From Candidatus Delongbacteria bacterium (GTDB lineage Bacteria > UBA4055), in the NCBI GenBank assembly GCA_007124045.1, contig SLFX01000142.1, positions 1 through 41,053 on the forward strand: a stretch of 41,053 bases of DNA, read 5' to 3'. Both the position numbers and the translations under genes were made by a program. Below are positions 8,185 through 16,747 of the stretch, one piece after another. Every line of letters begins with the position of its first letter. The stretch's first letter is position 1. The notes under the pieces were generated by a model. It worked only from the letters and a program-made list of their open reading frames with translations. It was not told the DNA's origin and did no database searches.

Positions 8185-8663
8185 AGAAGCATTTTCTCGG
8201 ACGGAGTCTTATAAAAAATAAGCTTTTCCTGAATACCTGAGATAATTTTCTCCAGGATACCTCCCCTTCTTGCGTGTGCTATAAACAAATCGTCTGATAA
8301 AAAAATTATGAGTTTATTCCTGAGTTCAGCGGAAAAATGAAAGTAATCAGAAACTTTCGAGTATGAAGGATAAACAATAAGTAACCTGCCTTCTGATACC
8401 GATCTTTTCACATCTTCTCTCAAACTACCTCTTAGTGGTTTCGAAAGAACTAGAATAATTCTCGATCTTCCGTTAATCAGCTGACGGAAAGCCTTTTTCT
8501 CAACATCTGAATGATGCCCTATAACTACACATTCATTTTTGTCTTTCTGTTCCGCTATCCATTTTCCAGTTCTGTCAGCAGAGTATGACGGTAGATTTCT
8601 GGAACTGAGAAAACCGACTTTTCTTTCTTTCAGTATCTCCTGATTTCCGTGGTAACTTAGCAT
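8172..8663 (-). CDS. Stand-alone DprA/LOG-type Rossmann-fold protein
   Basis: A short (163-residue) protein that resembles the Rossmann core of the DNA-processing protein DprA. Key stretches are VGFLSSRNLP near the start, ECVVIGHHSDVEKKAF (45-60), IILVLSKPLRGSLR, GRLLIVYP and a late FIAHARRGGILEKII. The pattern of conserved Gly-His-Ser and Lys resembles small DprA-related proteins I recall from Bacteroidetes. It lacks the N-terminal SAM-like and C-terminal winged-helix domains of full DprA, so a role in natural transformation is not assured; a nucleotide-binding role is equally possible. The start has an excellent AAGGAGG seven bases upstream. It is transcribed alone, divergently from htpG and convergently with the PatB-like gene. 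Confidence 0.68.
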   Translation of the reverse strand: MLSYHGNQEILKERKVGFLSSRNLPSYSADRTGKWIAEQKDKNECVVIGHHSDVEKKAFRQLINGRSRIILVLSKPLRGSLREDVKRSVSEGRLLIVYPSYSKVSDYFHFSAELRNKLIIFLSDDLFIAHARRGGILEKIISGIQEKLIFYKTPSEKMLLHAR

Positions 8664-8886
8664 TTGATGCCTCCTTTTTTAATTTCAACGGTAATATAAA
8701 AGAGCAAAGGCTCAAATAGTGAGCCCCAAAGAAATAATTAAAAAAATATTCCGGATTGTCATAGAAGGCAGTAAAACATGTCACTATCTGATAATAATCC
8801 TTCTTTTTTATGCCTGAATATTGTTTGGCTCTATTTTTGCAATAAGATAATTTTTAAAATTCTAATTTGAAATAAAGGAGTCAAAA
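8664..8886. other. Divergent intergenic region between the DprA-like gene and htpG
   Basis: No gene is visible in these 223 bases. It holds AAGGAGG for the DprA-like gene on one side and AAAGGAG for htpG on the other. A possible htpG promoter is TTGTTT (8821-8826), 16 bases, TAAGAT (8843-8848), which is weak. A short inverted repeat GGCTC/GAGCC (8709-8725, seven-base loop) lies just upstream of the DprA-like gene. I find no CIRCE element (TTAGCACTC/GAGTGCTAA), so HrcA control of htpG is not supported. Confidence 0.45.
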
Positions 8887-10830
8887 ATGGCAAAAAGCAC
8901 CATGAAATTCAAAACCGAAGTGAGTCAGCTTCTCGAACTGGTAACACACTCTCTCTACTCCAACAAAGAGATATTCATAAGAGAACTCGTCTCCAACGCC
9001 TCCGATGCTCTGGACAAACTGAGGCTTGAAGGATTGAGAAACAAAAAAATACTTGAGAACAACACGGACTTCAGGATCAACATTAACTTCGATAAAGATT
9101 CAAAGACAATTACGATATCGGACAACGGTATAGGTATGAATAAAGACGAGGTCATAGAGAACATCGGCACCATCGCAAAGTCAGGTACAAAGGAATTTCT
9201 GGCTAAGCTGAAAGATCTGAAATCGAAAGACAAAAATGCCGACACGGATCAGCTAATCGGACAGTTCGGAGTGGGATTCTATTCTGCATTCATAGTTTCT
9301 GAAAGGATAGTTATAAACACAAAAAAAGCGGGAAGTGAAGAACCTGCAGTCAGATGGGAGTCAGACGGCAAGGAGAAGTTCACGATTGATGAAAGCGACA
9401 GGACGGAAAGGGGCACGGAGATAATCCTATATCTGAACAAGGAAAATGAGGATTTCGCTTCAGAGTGGAAGATTAAAGATATTGTGAAAAAATACTCCGA
9501 CTACATTTCCTACCCTATTATGATGACCGTTCAAAGGGAGGAAAAACCAAAAGACAAGGACGGAAAAGAGATCGAAGACGCTCCATCAGTCACAAAATAC
9601 GAGGATCAGACTCTCAACTCTATGAAAGCGATATGGCAGAAGGATAAAAAAGATGTAAAAGACGAAGAATACAAAGAATTCTACAAACACATTTCGCATG
9701 ACTGGGAAGAGCCGCTCGAAAAGATACATTTCGGTGTAGAGGGAGTTCTTTCATACAAAGCTCTGCTTTATATTCCCAAAAAAGCTCCGTACGACCTTTT
9801 CATGCGTGAATCAAAAATCGGTGTAAGCCTCTATGTGAAAAATGTTTTCATCATGGACGATAATAAGAATCTGCTGCCGGAATACTTCAGGTTTATAAAA
9901 GGTGTGGTGGATTCTGCCGACCTTCCTCTTAATGTGTCGAGAGAGATACTTCAGGAAGACAAAATGCTTGAAAAGATCAAAACGAACCTCGTCAAAAAAA
10001 TTCTTGATGCGCTTAAGAAGATGAAGGAAAAAGAACCTGAAAAATACCTTGAATTCTATGAATCATTCGGAAAAGTGATCAAGGAAGGTCTATATACAGA
10101 TTTCGAGAACAAAGAAAAGCTGGCCGATCTGGTAATGTTCGAATCTTCAAAAACAGAAAAAGGAAAGCTTACAAGCCTTAAAGAATATGTATCAAGGATG
10201 CCTGAAGGTCAGAAAGATATTTACTTCATAGCCGGAGAAAAAAGAGAAGTCTTAGAAAATTCTCCACATCTGGAAAAATTCAAAGCTAAAGATTTTGAGG
10301 TTCTTTTCTTTACCGACCCGATAGATGAGTTTATAACGAACAACCTGACCGAATATGACAAAAAGGAGATCAAGTCCATAGGAAAGGGAGAGATAGATCT
10401 CGGTGAAGACGAATCCGCTAAAAAAGAGAAGGAGAAGGCATCGAAAAAGTTCAAATCCCTGCTGGAAGCTATGAAAGAAAGCCTCAAGGAGGATGTAAAA
10501 GAAGTCAGAGTGTCAGACAGACTGACTTCAAGTGCGGTATGCCTGGTTTCTGAGGAGCACGGGATGACCCCGCAGATGGAGAAAATGTTCAGGGCTATGA
10601 ATCAGGAAGTGCCGAAAACAAAAAGAATACTCGAGATCAACCCGAACCATCCTGTATTTGACAACCTTAATTCAATATACGATGCTGACAAAGAGGATGC
10701 GAGAATAAAAGATTATTCCGAACTGCTGTTCGATCAGGCACTTCTGGCGGAAGGAGTAATGCCCAAAGATCCCGTAAAATTTGCGCATAAAATGGCTGAC
10801 CTTATGGTCATGGAATCAAAGCAGAAATAA
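8887..10830 (+). CDS. htpG: HSP90-family molecular chaperone HtpG
   Basis: An ATP-dependent dimeric chaperone of the cytosol. The N-terminal GHKL ATPase is complete: [13 protein letters not shown] with the Mg-binding Asn (about residues 36-48), [10 protein letters not shown] (near 80), and the ATP lid [14 protein letters not shown] (near 120-135). The middle domain contains the conserved [10 protein letters not shown] with the catalytic-loop Arg, and the C-terminal dimerization domain follows. The charged linker between N and middle domains ([14 protein letters not shown] region) is short, as in bacterial proteins. The length of 647 residues is slightly above E. coli HtpG. AAAGGAG lies upstream of the ATG. 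It appears monocistronic, as a strong terminator follows at once. Confidence 0.97.
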
Positions 10831-10846
10831 AAGTTGCTTAAACAAT

Positions 10847-10873
10847 AAAGGCCTCAGATTTTGAGGCCTTTTT
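10847..10873 (+). terminator. Rho-independent terminator of htpG
   Basis: A perfect nine-base-pair stem AAAGGCCTC / GAGGCCTTT with a seven-base loop (10856-10862) ends in a run of five T. It begins 17 bases after the htpG stop codon. It is the clearest terminator in the window. Confidence 0.93.
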
Positions 10874-10946
10874 CGTTTGAGTACAGTTTTTGATTGCATA
10901 AGAACATTTCTTTTCTTAATTTATGCAAAATCAGAAAGGAGTTATG

Positions 10947-12110
10947 GTGATAAACGATTCTTATGAAACGAACAGCGTGTGTATAACAACTCTTTTACTC
11001 CTCACATTATGCCTGTTCGCATTGACCGGATGCGTAAAAAAGGAAAAGGCCTACACAGTTGAGGTTAGAAACGGTGTTGAGATAGTCAGGAACAGAAATA
11101 TAGAGTCAGCACCGGATCTGAAGCTGGACTTGAAACTTATCACAAAAATATCCTTGGATAAACTCGCGTTGCCGGAAGGCGTCCCCGCTTTAAACTCCTT
11201 CAACAAAGCTGTTGCTGATTACGATGGCAATATTTACATCTCAAATCAGGAAAACGCTACAGTATTCAAGTTCGATCCGTCAGGGAATTATTTAAAATTC
11301 TTTCATCGCCAGGGGCAGGGGCCCGGTGAAAGCCGTTTTATTGATGACATTTTAATTATTGAGAGTAAGGTTTATGTTGTGGGTGAAAACGGAAAAGTTT
11401 CTGTTCATAAAACAAATGGCGATTTTGTCATACAAAACAGGCTCTTTGGGGCAAGATACATGATAAATAAGCTAACTTACTCTGACGGAAGAATATTCTG
11501 CAGGACGGCAGAGCGATCATATGATTTTGAGAGAAATAAAACAAATTACACTTCGGTTTTATACCTTCTGGATAATGACAACATCGAAAATTATACTGAG
11601 ATCATGAGATTTGAAGCTGCCGAAGATCTTACCAACTACAGGTATCTTATGGGTAATGATCATCGGCAGACTGTGTTTGGAGCAAGCAATGTGTATGTCG
11701 AGGATCTAAGCTTCACAAATTACGCTGTAGATGTATATGATATTAGCGAAAAAAAGATCAGACGGATCGAAAAACAAACGAGAAGAATTGAATGTTCCGA
11801 CGATTTCAAGTCCGAAGTTCAAAAGATAGACGAATTAGTTCCTCAGGTCAAATTTATAGCAGACTACATGAAGCAGATATTAGGTCTTCATACAGATAAG
11901 AATGGAAATCTTTGGGTCAAGCCCGCAATTGAGGGTATGGGTGTAGATCATCAGCATTTTGACATATTCAACAATCAGGGAATTTTTCTTAAAAGAATTG
12001 AATTACCTATACCGGACAGTTTTAAGATGTTGTTTTTCGACAAAAACAAGCTTATCGTAACAGATAGAGAGAATTTAATAGTAAAAGTTTTTGAATATGA
12101 GTTTTTTTAA
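10947..12110 (+). CDS. Six-bladed beta-propeller lipoprotein
   Basis: A probable outer-envelope lipoprotein. A hydrophobic stretch ends in the lipobox LFALTGC, so the mature protein would start at that Cys. The body shows repeated short strand motifs typical of NHL/six-bladed propellers, including KFDPSGNYLKFFHRQGQGPGE, whose GQGPGE turn is characteristic of the Bacteroidetes-type six-bladed propeller family, and a late DKNGNLWVKP blade. Function unknown; such proteins bind ligands or partners at the surface. Start choice is uncertain: AAAGGAG (10935-10941) suits a GTG at 10947 (five-base spacing) better than the ATG at 10944 or 10923. An out-of-frame MKRTACV sequence at 10963 resembles a signal-peptide start, so a small frameshift here is conceivable. 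Confidence 0.72.
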   Translation: MINDSYETNSVCITTLLLLTLCLFALTGCVKKEKAYTVEVRNGVEIVRNRNIESAPDLKLDLKLITKISLDKLALPEGVPALNSFNKAVADYDGNIYISNQENATVFKFDPSGNYLKFFHRQGQGPGESRFIDDILIIESKVYVVGENGKVSVHKTNGDFVIQNRLFGARYMINKLTYSDGRIFCRTAERSYDFERNKTNYTSVLYLLDNDNIENYTEIMRFEAAEDLTNYRYLMGNDHRQTVFGASNVYVEDLSFTNYAVDVYDISEKKIRRIEKQTRRIECSDDFKSEVQKIDELVPQVKFIADYMKQILGLHTDKNGNLWVKPAIEGMGVDHQHFDIFNNQGIFLKRIELPIPDSFKMLFFDKNKLIVTDRENLIVKVFEYEFF

Positions 12111-12128
12111 CTTGCTAAGGAACCCAAT

Positions 12129-12542
12129 ATGCCTAAAATGACGACTACCTATATAGGGGACCTTAAAACGGAATGTCTCCATCACCTTTCGGGGCACAAA
12201 ATAACCACAGACGCACCACCCGACAACAACGGGAAAGGCGAATATTTTTCGCCAACCGACCTTTTCACAGTATCAATACCATCGTGCATACTGACCATAA
12301 TGGGTATGGTCGCGCAGACGCAGGGATTTAGCATTGAGGGAGCCGTAGCGGAAACAGAAAAAGTCATGTATAAAGACCCCAGAAGAGTAGGCGAAGTGCA
12401 CATAATCATAACTTTCCCGCACAACGACTATACCGACAGGCAGAAAAGAGCCCTCCAGCAGGTCGTGGACACATGCCCGGTCTCATCCAGCCTCAGATCC
12501 GATATGATAAAAAAGGTCGAAATGAAGTATAAGGGCGAGTGA
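12129..12542 (+). CDS. OsmC/Ohr-family peroxiredoxin-like protein (YhfA type)
   Basis: A small cytosolic dimeric protein of the OsmC family, whose best-known members reduce organic hydroperoxides with two cysteines. The two conserved cysteines are present: C53 in SIPSCILTIMG and C116 in VVDTCPVSSSL. The FSPTDLFTVSIPSC context places it in the YhfA-like branch, where the peroxidase activity is less well established. The length of 137 residues is typical. It lies 18 bases after the propeller lipoprotein and one base before the GNAT gene. Confidence 0.9.
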   Translation: MPKMTTTYIGDLKTECLHHLSGHKITTDAPPDNNGKGEYFSPTDLFTVSIPSCILTIMGMVAQTQGFSIEGAVAETEKVMYKDPRRVGEVHIIITFPHNDYTDRQKRALQQVVDTCPVSSSLRSDMIKKVEMKYKGE

Positions 12543-12543
12543 G

Positions 12544-13038
12544 ATGACAAACATCCGGATTTTTGAAGATAAAGATAAAGCTGATATTACTCAACTTATA
12601 GCGACTTTCAGAGTGGAACTGGCAAGTCTAAAAGATATTAAAAATGAAACCGATATAGCTAACGCAAAAGAAGAATTACAGGATTATATAAATTGCAAAT
12701 ACCCAATATTCGTAGCAGAGAATAAAGATAAATTAATAATCGGATATATAGTTTGCAAGGTTGAAAGCGAAGTCGTTTGGGCAGAATCACTATATGTCTT
12801 ACCGGAGCATAGAAGAACCGGAATAGCTTCTTTACTTTTTAACGAAGCGGAAAAATTGGCTCAGAAATATGGTAACGATACTGTTTATAACTGGGTGCAT
12901 CCGAATAACCGCAGAATGATTAAGTTCTTAGAGGAAAAAGGGTATGATGTACTTAATCTCATAGAAATTCGAAAATCCCGAAAAGGAGAAACAAACTCAA
13001 AGAAAATAAAAGTCGATGATCATGAATTTAAATATTGA
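12544..13038 (+). CDS. GNAT-family N-acetyltransferase
   Basis: Acetyl-CoA-dependent acetyltransferase of unknown substrate. The GNAT core is visible: beta-4 and the acetyl-CoA loop in SLYVLPEHRRTGIASLLF (about residues 81-98, with the R-x-x-G-I/V-A pyrophosphate loop), followed by helix EAEKLAQKYG and the FLEEKGY segment near 125. The C-terminus is basic (about 20 residues rich in Lys). It resembles aminoglycoside 6'-type or protein acetyltransferases in general layout, but I cannot assign it. The gene starts one base after osmC and is somewhat richer in A+T than neighbours. Confidence 0.82.
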   Translation: MTNIRIFEDKDKADITQLIATFRVELASLKDIKNETDIANAKEELQDYINCKYPIFVAENKDKLIIGYIVCKVESEVVWAESLYVLPEHRRTGIASLLFNEAEKLAQKYGNDTVYNWVHPNNRRMIKFLEEKGYDVLNLIEIRKSRKGETNSKKIKVDDHEFKY

Positions 13039-13088
13039 TTCAACTAAAAAATCAGATATTAATAAAAATAAATTAAATTCTGACGATT

Positions 13089-13910
13089 ATGAAAGCCAAG
13101 ATCAAATTTATAAAAGACATCAAAAAGTTCGGGGAAAACCAGCTCGGACTGAAGTTCGGAGGTTCGTTCTCGAGGATGGCTAAAGGTTCGTTTTCATGCA
13201 ACTGGGTTTATGCATGTTATAAGAATAAAATGGAATCTGTTTTCGGTGATGACCGGCCGTTCGAGTTTTATCCGGATATGGATGAAGCACTTGAGAGGCA
13301 GAAGGAACTGGATAAGAAAAAGTATGATACTTATTTTTATCATGCCGAGGCACACGGCGGAGGAAAATGCCCGATAACGAAAGAAATGCTCGAGTCTGAC
13401 AGAGCGAGGCAGTGCTATGTTGTGCTTCATGAGGCGTGGCACACGACTTCAAGCATAAACGGTCATAATTTTCCGTACCCTTTCGAAGAATCTTCAGGCA
13501 GAGTGGTCGGATTATTCGGAGGCATAGAGTTCGCTAAATATCTTAAGGATGACGAACTCTTAAAGATCACGACCGATCAGGAAGCCGCATGGTCAATGTT
13601 TGCGGATTTTGTCAATGATAGCTACGAAAGGTTAAAGAAACTTGAAGAAAAGAAAGCTGCATCAGCGCAATTTTCAAAGCTAAAAAAAGAACTGAACCTT
13701 AAAGCCTCCGAGCTTTATAATAAAGTGCCTGATTCGTGGGAAAAGTCCGAGTTGAAAAAGAAGATTAACAATGCCTTCATTTTAAGATATCATGATTACA
13801 CAGTTCACTATCCGCTTGCGAAGAAAACATATTTGAAAAGCGGTTCGCTGAAGTCAGCGATGGAAAATTACTCAAAAATGTTCAAAATACCATCTACGCA
13901 TGATTCCTGA
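13089..13910 (+). CDS. Uncharacterised HExxH zinc-metallopeptidase-like protein
   Basis: I do not recognise a named gene. The notable motif is HEAWH (residues 114-118), preceded by a hydrophobic strand (CYVVLHEAWHTT), with two glutamates at 133-134 (PYPFEESSGRVVGLFG) at the right distance to be a third zinc ligand. This is the gluzincin arrangement and resembles the predicted aminopeptidase family of Pfam PF10023 (recalled, not searched). The C-terminal half is helical and Lys-rich. No signal peptide or membrane helix is visible, so it is probably cytosolic. It follows the GNAT gene after 50 bases in which I see no promoter. Its 3' end overlaps the convergent DUF523-DUF1722 gene by 17 bases. 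Confidence 0.7.
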   Translation: MKAKIKFIKDIKKFGENQLGLKFGGSFSRMAKGSFSCNWVYACYKNKMESVFGDDRPFEFYPDMDEALERQKELDKKKYDTYFYHAEAHGGGKCPITKEMLESDRARQCYVVLHEAWHTTSSINGHNFPYPFEESSGRVVGLFGGIEFAKYLKDDELLKITTDQEAAWSMFADFVNDSYERLKKLEEKKAASAQFSKLKKELNLKASELYNKVPDSWEKSELKKKINNAFILRYHDYTVHYPLAKKTYLKSGSLKSAMENYSKMFKIPSTHDS

Positions 13911-14841
13911 GCTTGAGCTCGAGTGGGTGCGGGTTCAGATAGAGCTGATCGGCAAGATATTCGGGTTTATATTTTCTGACATAATGATTTAGAAGAGTGA
14001 TGGGGACGATCTGCGGGACGAGTCCGTCGTGATATTTTGTTATAACTTCGTTAAGCTCGGCTTTTTCATCGGTGGTGAGGTCATTTTTGAAATATCCCAT
14101 TATGTGCTGGAGAACATTTGTGTTCTTATTCCTCGTAGCTGAAAGTTTCAGATACTTTGAAAGAAGCTCGAGGTAGTTGTCGTAAACTTCGTTTATGGGA
14201 AAATTCTTAGCTCCGGCGACAAGCTTGCCGAGCTCTTTAAGACCGGCGGGTGAATGCGACATTATCAGATATTTGTGTGCGGTATGGAACTTAACCAGCT
14301 CGCCGACAGTCTTTTTTCTGCACAGAAGTTCATTCCACCTTTGGAACACAAATATCCGCTCGATGAAATTCTCCCTAAGGTTGTCGTCATTCAGCCTGCC
14401 TTCCTCTTCAACCGGAAGGCAGGGGAATTTTTTCATGAACATGTCTGCAAAAATTCCGACGCCGGTCTTCTGCGAATAGCCTTTTTCGTTATAGACTTTA
14501 ACGCGCTCCATTCCTGAAGAAGGCGAGTTTGCTTTAAAAACAAAGCCGCAGAGCCTTTTTCCCGCCAGATCTTCCAGCACTGGCTCCGCCCATTTTTCCA
14601 TCTGCGGAGTTATATCCTTACCTGTTTTCTGTGTCAGAAGCCTGATACTCCCGTCAACACTCACAAGCCGCATGGCCTCGCGGGGTATCGGAAGTCCGCA
14701 CTCATGCTCGGGACAGACCGGGACAAAATCCACGAATTTTCCGAGAACATCTCTTAAAAATCTGTCGAGTTTATGACCTCCGTCGTACCTGACATTGTTT
14801 CCGAGAAGGCAGGAACTGATGCCGATAACTGGTTTTTCCAT
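13894..14841 (-). CDS. DUF523-DUF1722 fusion protein (TudS-like plus YbgA-like)
   Basis: The N-terminal half (about 1-150) is DUF523, the family of the thiouracil desulfidase TudS, which carries a 4Fe-4S cluster; the C-terminal half (about 170-310) is DUF1722, as in YbgA. Candidate cluster cysteines are C11 (GISSCLLG), C43 and C48 (PVCPEHECGLP). Where TudS proteins have SPSCG, this protein has SPSSG (106-110), so C48 may take over as ligand. AGGA six bases before the ATG supports the start. It is the last gene of the PorV/PorQ operon, starting eight bases after the barrel gene, yet it is predicted to be cytosolic; a functional link is not evident. The physiological substrate is unknown. Confidence 0.86.
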   Translation of the reverse strand: MEKPVIGISSCLLGNNVRYDGGHKLDRFLRDVLGKFVDFVPVCPEHECGLPIPREAMRLVSVDGSIRLLTQKTGKDITPQMEKWAEPVLEDLAGKRLCGFVFKANSPSSGMERVKVYNEKGYSQKTGVGIFADMFMKKFPCLPVEEEGRLNDDNLRENFIERIFVFQRWNELLCRKKTVGELVKFHTAHKYLIMSHSPAGLKELGKLVAGAKNFPINEVYDNYLELLSKYLKLSATRNKNTNVLQHIMGYFKNDLTTDEKAELNEVITKYHDGLVPQIVPITLLNHYVRKYKPEYLADQLYLNPHPLELKLRNHA

Positions 14842-14849
14842 AAAAAATC

Positions 14850-15749
14850 CTATTTTATTGTATATCCGACAGAAAATGAATGACTGTTACCCATAGCATC
14901 ATCTGAAAAAGGAGTGAAAGAATAATCGATAATTATGTCGCTCACAATAAAACCCAGCCCGAATGAATATGGAGAGCCTTCGTTATGCGCCCTATAACCT
15001 GACCTTAAAAACGCCTTGTTCTGGTATGCAAGTTCTAAACCGGAATAATTCTCGGTCTTTTCATCATTTAACAGATACCTGGTGCTGTTCGCAATACTGA
15101 AAGAAAAATATTCGGAAACTTTTAGAGTGTAGCCTGCTCCGGCAAGAAAATCAAACGGGAGATCGGTTCTTTTGTCACCAAGTTTTCCCATTCTGCCGTA
15201 ATTATTCAAAGAAAGGCCTAGTCTCAGACCATCGATCAGGGTGCATTTTCGGTAAATGCCGAATGATGATGCATAACCGTATGAATCTTCAAATTCTATC
15301 TTCTCAAAGAGGTATTTTCCGCTTACTCCTGCATAGAGCCCGTCGAATATCTCATAGGCATAGCTAAGCGAAAAGATCATATTTCTTGAGTCGAATTCGT
15401 ACATCGGGTCTTCTGAAGGTATATCTCTGCCCTCCATGCCTCCTATACTCAGATACTCGATTTTCATTCCCAGAATATGCCTGTTCTCACGATATGATGA
15501 ACTGATATGTGTAACATCACCCTTTTCAAAAAGAGAAGTATATGCCGCTTTTACAGTAAATTTATTGTCTTTCGCTATTGAGGCGGGGTTAAAAGACTGA
15601 TTTTCGGGTGTTGATCCGAAAAGGTAATATGTCTGCGCCGTTGATATCACCGGGGGGGATTTTTCAGTTCTTAAAAAATAAAATCCGCTGTTCGCACAGA
15701 GAGCCGAAGTAACGGTTAATGAGGAGAATAAAATGATCATTTTTATCAT
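14850..15749 (-). CDS. PorV/PorQ-family outer-membrane beta-barrel protein, copy 2
   Basis: A secreted protein with a signal peptide (hydrophobic residues 4-18, likely cut after LCA) and an amphipathic beta-strand pattern to the end, finishing in SHSFSVGYTIK, a typical barrel last strand. The motif SFNPASIAKDNKFTVKAAYT resembles the PorV/PorQ and UPF0164 families, in which an N-P-A motif follows the first strand. PorV carries type IX secretion cargo at the outer membrane; whether this protein does so is inference from its neighbour. At 299 residues it is close to the paralogous upstream gene (15775-16734). Codons around residue 31 contain seven C in a row (15652-15658), a possible slippage site. 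Confidence 0.78.
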   Translation of the reverse strand: MIKMIILFSSLTVTSALCANSGFYFLRTEKSPPVISTAQTYYLFGSTPENQSFNPASIAKDNKFTVKAAYTSLFEKGDVTHISSSYRENRHILGMKIEYLSIGGMEGRDIPSEDPMYEFDSRNMIFSLSYAYEIFDGLYAGVSGKYLFEKIEFEDSYGYASSFGIYRKCTLIDGLRLGLSLNNYGRMGKLGDKRTDLPFDFLAGAGYTLKVSEYFSFSIANSTRYLLNDEKTENYSGLELAYQNKAFLRSGYRAHNEGSPYSFGLGFIVSDIIIDYSFTPFSDDAMGNSHSFSVGYTIK

Positions 15750-15774
15750 CTTTTTACCCTTTTTGATTTTAAGT

Positions 15775-16734
15775 TCAGAAGAAGAACCTCCAGGAAAGAG
15801 AATGCGGATCGTTCCTTGTGATACCTTCGTTAGTGTATGCGTAATCGAATATTATTTTTTTCCCGGCGGCAAAGAACTTGTATCCGAGACCGAATGATAG
15901 CTGTCCCGATACCGTTCCTGTCCTGAGCATTATACCGCTTTTGTTCTCGAAATCCTTTTTCCACTCAATGCCTGCTCCGTATCCTGATGTTTTGAAATCA
16001 AATGTATTTGTTTCAAAGTGAAATCCCAGGTCCGGATTAAAAACAGGTATCCAGGAGATTCCGGCCGAATATGATATCGGGAAATAGTCAGTTGAAGCTG
16101 AGCCGTCTGACCATACTCTTGAACTGTCCCATGAATTCTTGCCCTTTATATTCCTCGCAGAAAGCCCGACTGTAAAACCTTCCGTTCCGGGAGGATGCAG
16201 AACAATACCGGTATCATAAGCAAAGGTAAGTGATGACACAGTCTCGCCTGCCGAATCGAATTCAGGAAGTCTGGTCCATAATATTTTTGCAGATACTCCG
16301 GCGGATAGGTATTCCTTCGGCATAATCCCGAAGCTTAAATAAAAGAGATTCTCGTTATAGGAATAAGTGGCGAACTGTACTCCGCCCCTGTCCCTTCCTT
16401 CAATACCGCCCGTTCCTGTATATAACAATCCGAGTGAGAGAGAGGCTTTTTCTCCCGCACTCTGCGAATACAACAGATAAGCGAACTTCCTGTCCAGGGA
16501 AAGTATTTTCATCCCTGTCAAAATCTGCCTTTCTCTGACAGATGAAAGCGTGGCAGGATTAAAGAATACTGAAAATGCAGATGATGTGTCAGCAACAACT
16601 GCCCTGCCAAGGCTCTCTGATCTGGCATCCAGTCCGTATCTGAGAAAAGCACCTGCCTGTCCCGAAGTTTCAGAAGCTTCGGTTTTGAAAAACAATAACA
16701 GTATTAGATAGAATATTATTATCGCAGTTTTCAT
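15775..16734 (-). CDS. PorV/PorQ-family outer-membrane beta-barrel protein, copy 1
   Basis: A 319-residue outer-membrane protein with a signal peptide starting MKTAIIIFYLILLLFF. Its mature start AGAFLRYGLDARSESLGRA and the following FFNPATLSSV are the hallmarks of PorV/PorQ-like proteins, where the N-P-A motif sits after the first strands. The rest alternates in short amphipathic strands and ends in an aromatic residue (LSWRFFF), as expected for a barrel. A longer reading frame extends upstream to 16923, but the ATG at 16734 starts a proper signal peptide 13 bases after the stop of the upstream gene, so I use that. It lies between its presumed cargo (16748-18214) and its paralogue (14850-15749). 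Confidence 0.82.
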   Translation of the reverse strand: MKTAIIIFYLILLLFFKTEASETSGQAGAFLRYGLDARSESLGRAVVADTSSAFSVFFNPATLSSVRERQILTGMKILSLDRKFAYLLYSQSAGEKASLSLGLLYTGTGGIEGRDRGGVQFATYSYNENLFYLSFGIMPKEYLSAGVSAKILWTRLPEFDSAGETVSSLTFAYDTGIVLHPPGTEGFTVGLSARNIKGKNSWDSSRVWSDGSASTDYFPISYSAGISWIPVFNPDLGFHFETNTFDFKTSGYGAGIEWKKDFENKSGIMLRTGTVSGQLSFGLGYKFFAAGKKIIFDYAYTNEGITRNDPHSLSWRFFF

Positions 16735-16747
16735 TCGTCCCGCCGTT

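Noticed and set aside
8709-8725. Inverted repeat GGCTC/GAGCC upstream of the DprA-like gene
   Set aside because: Only five base pairs with a seven-base loop and no T run; too weak to call a terminator or operator.
8664-8886. CIRCE or sigma32-like element for htpG
   Set aside because: Neither TTAGCACTC/GAGTGCTAA nor a CCCCAT-type box at suitable spacing is present.
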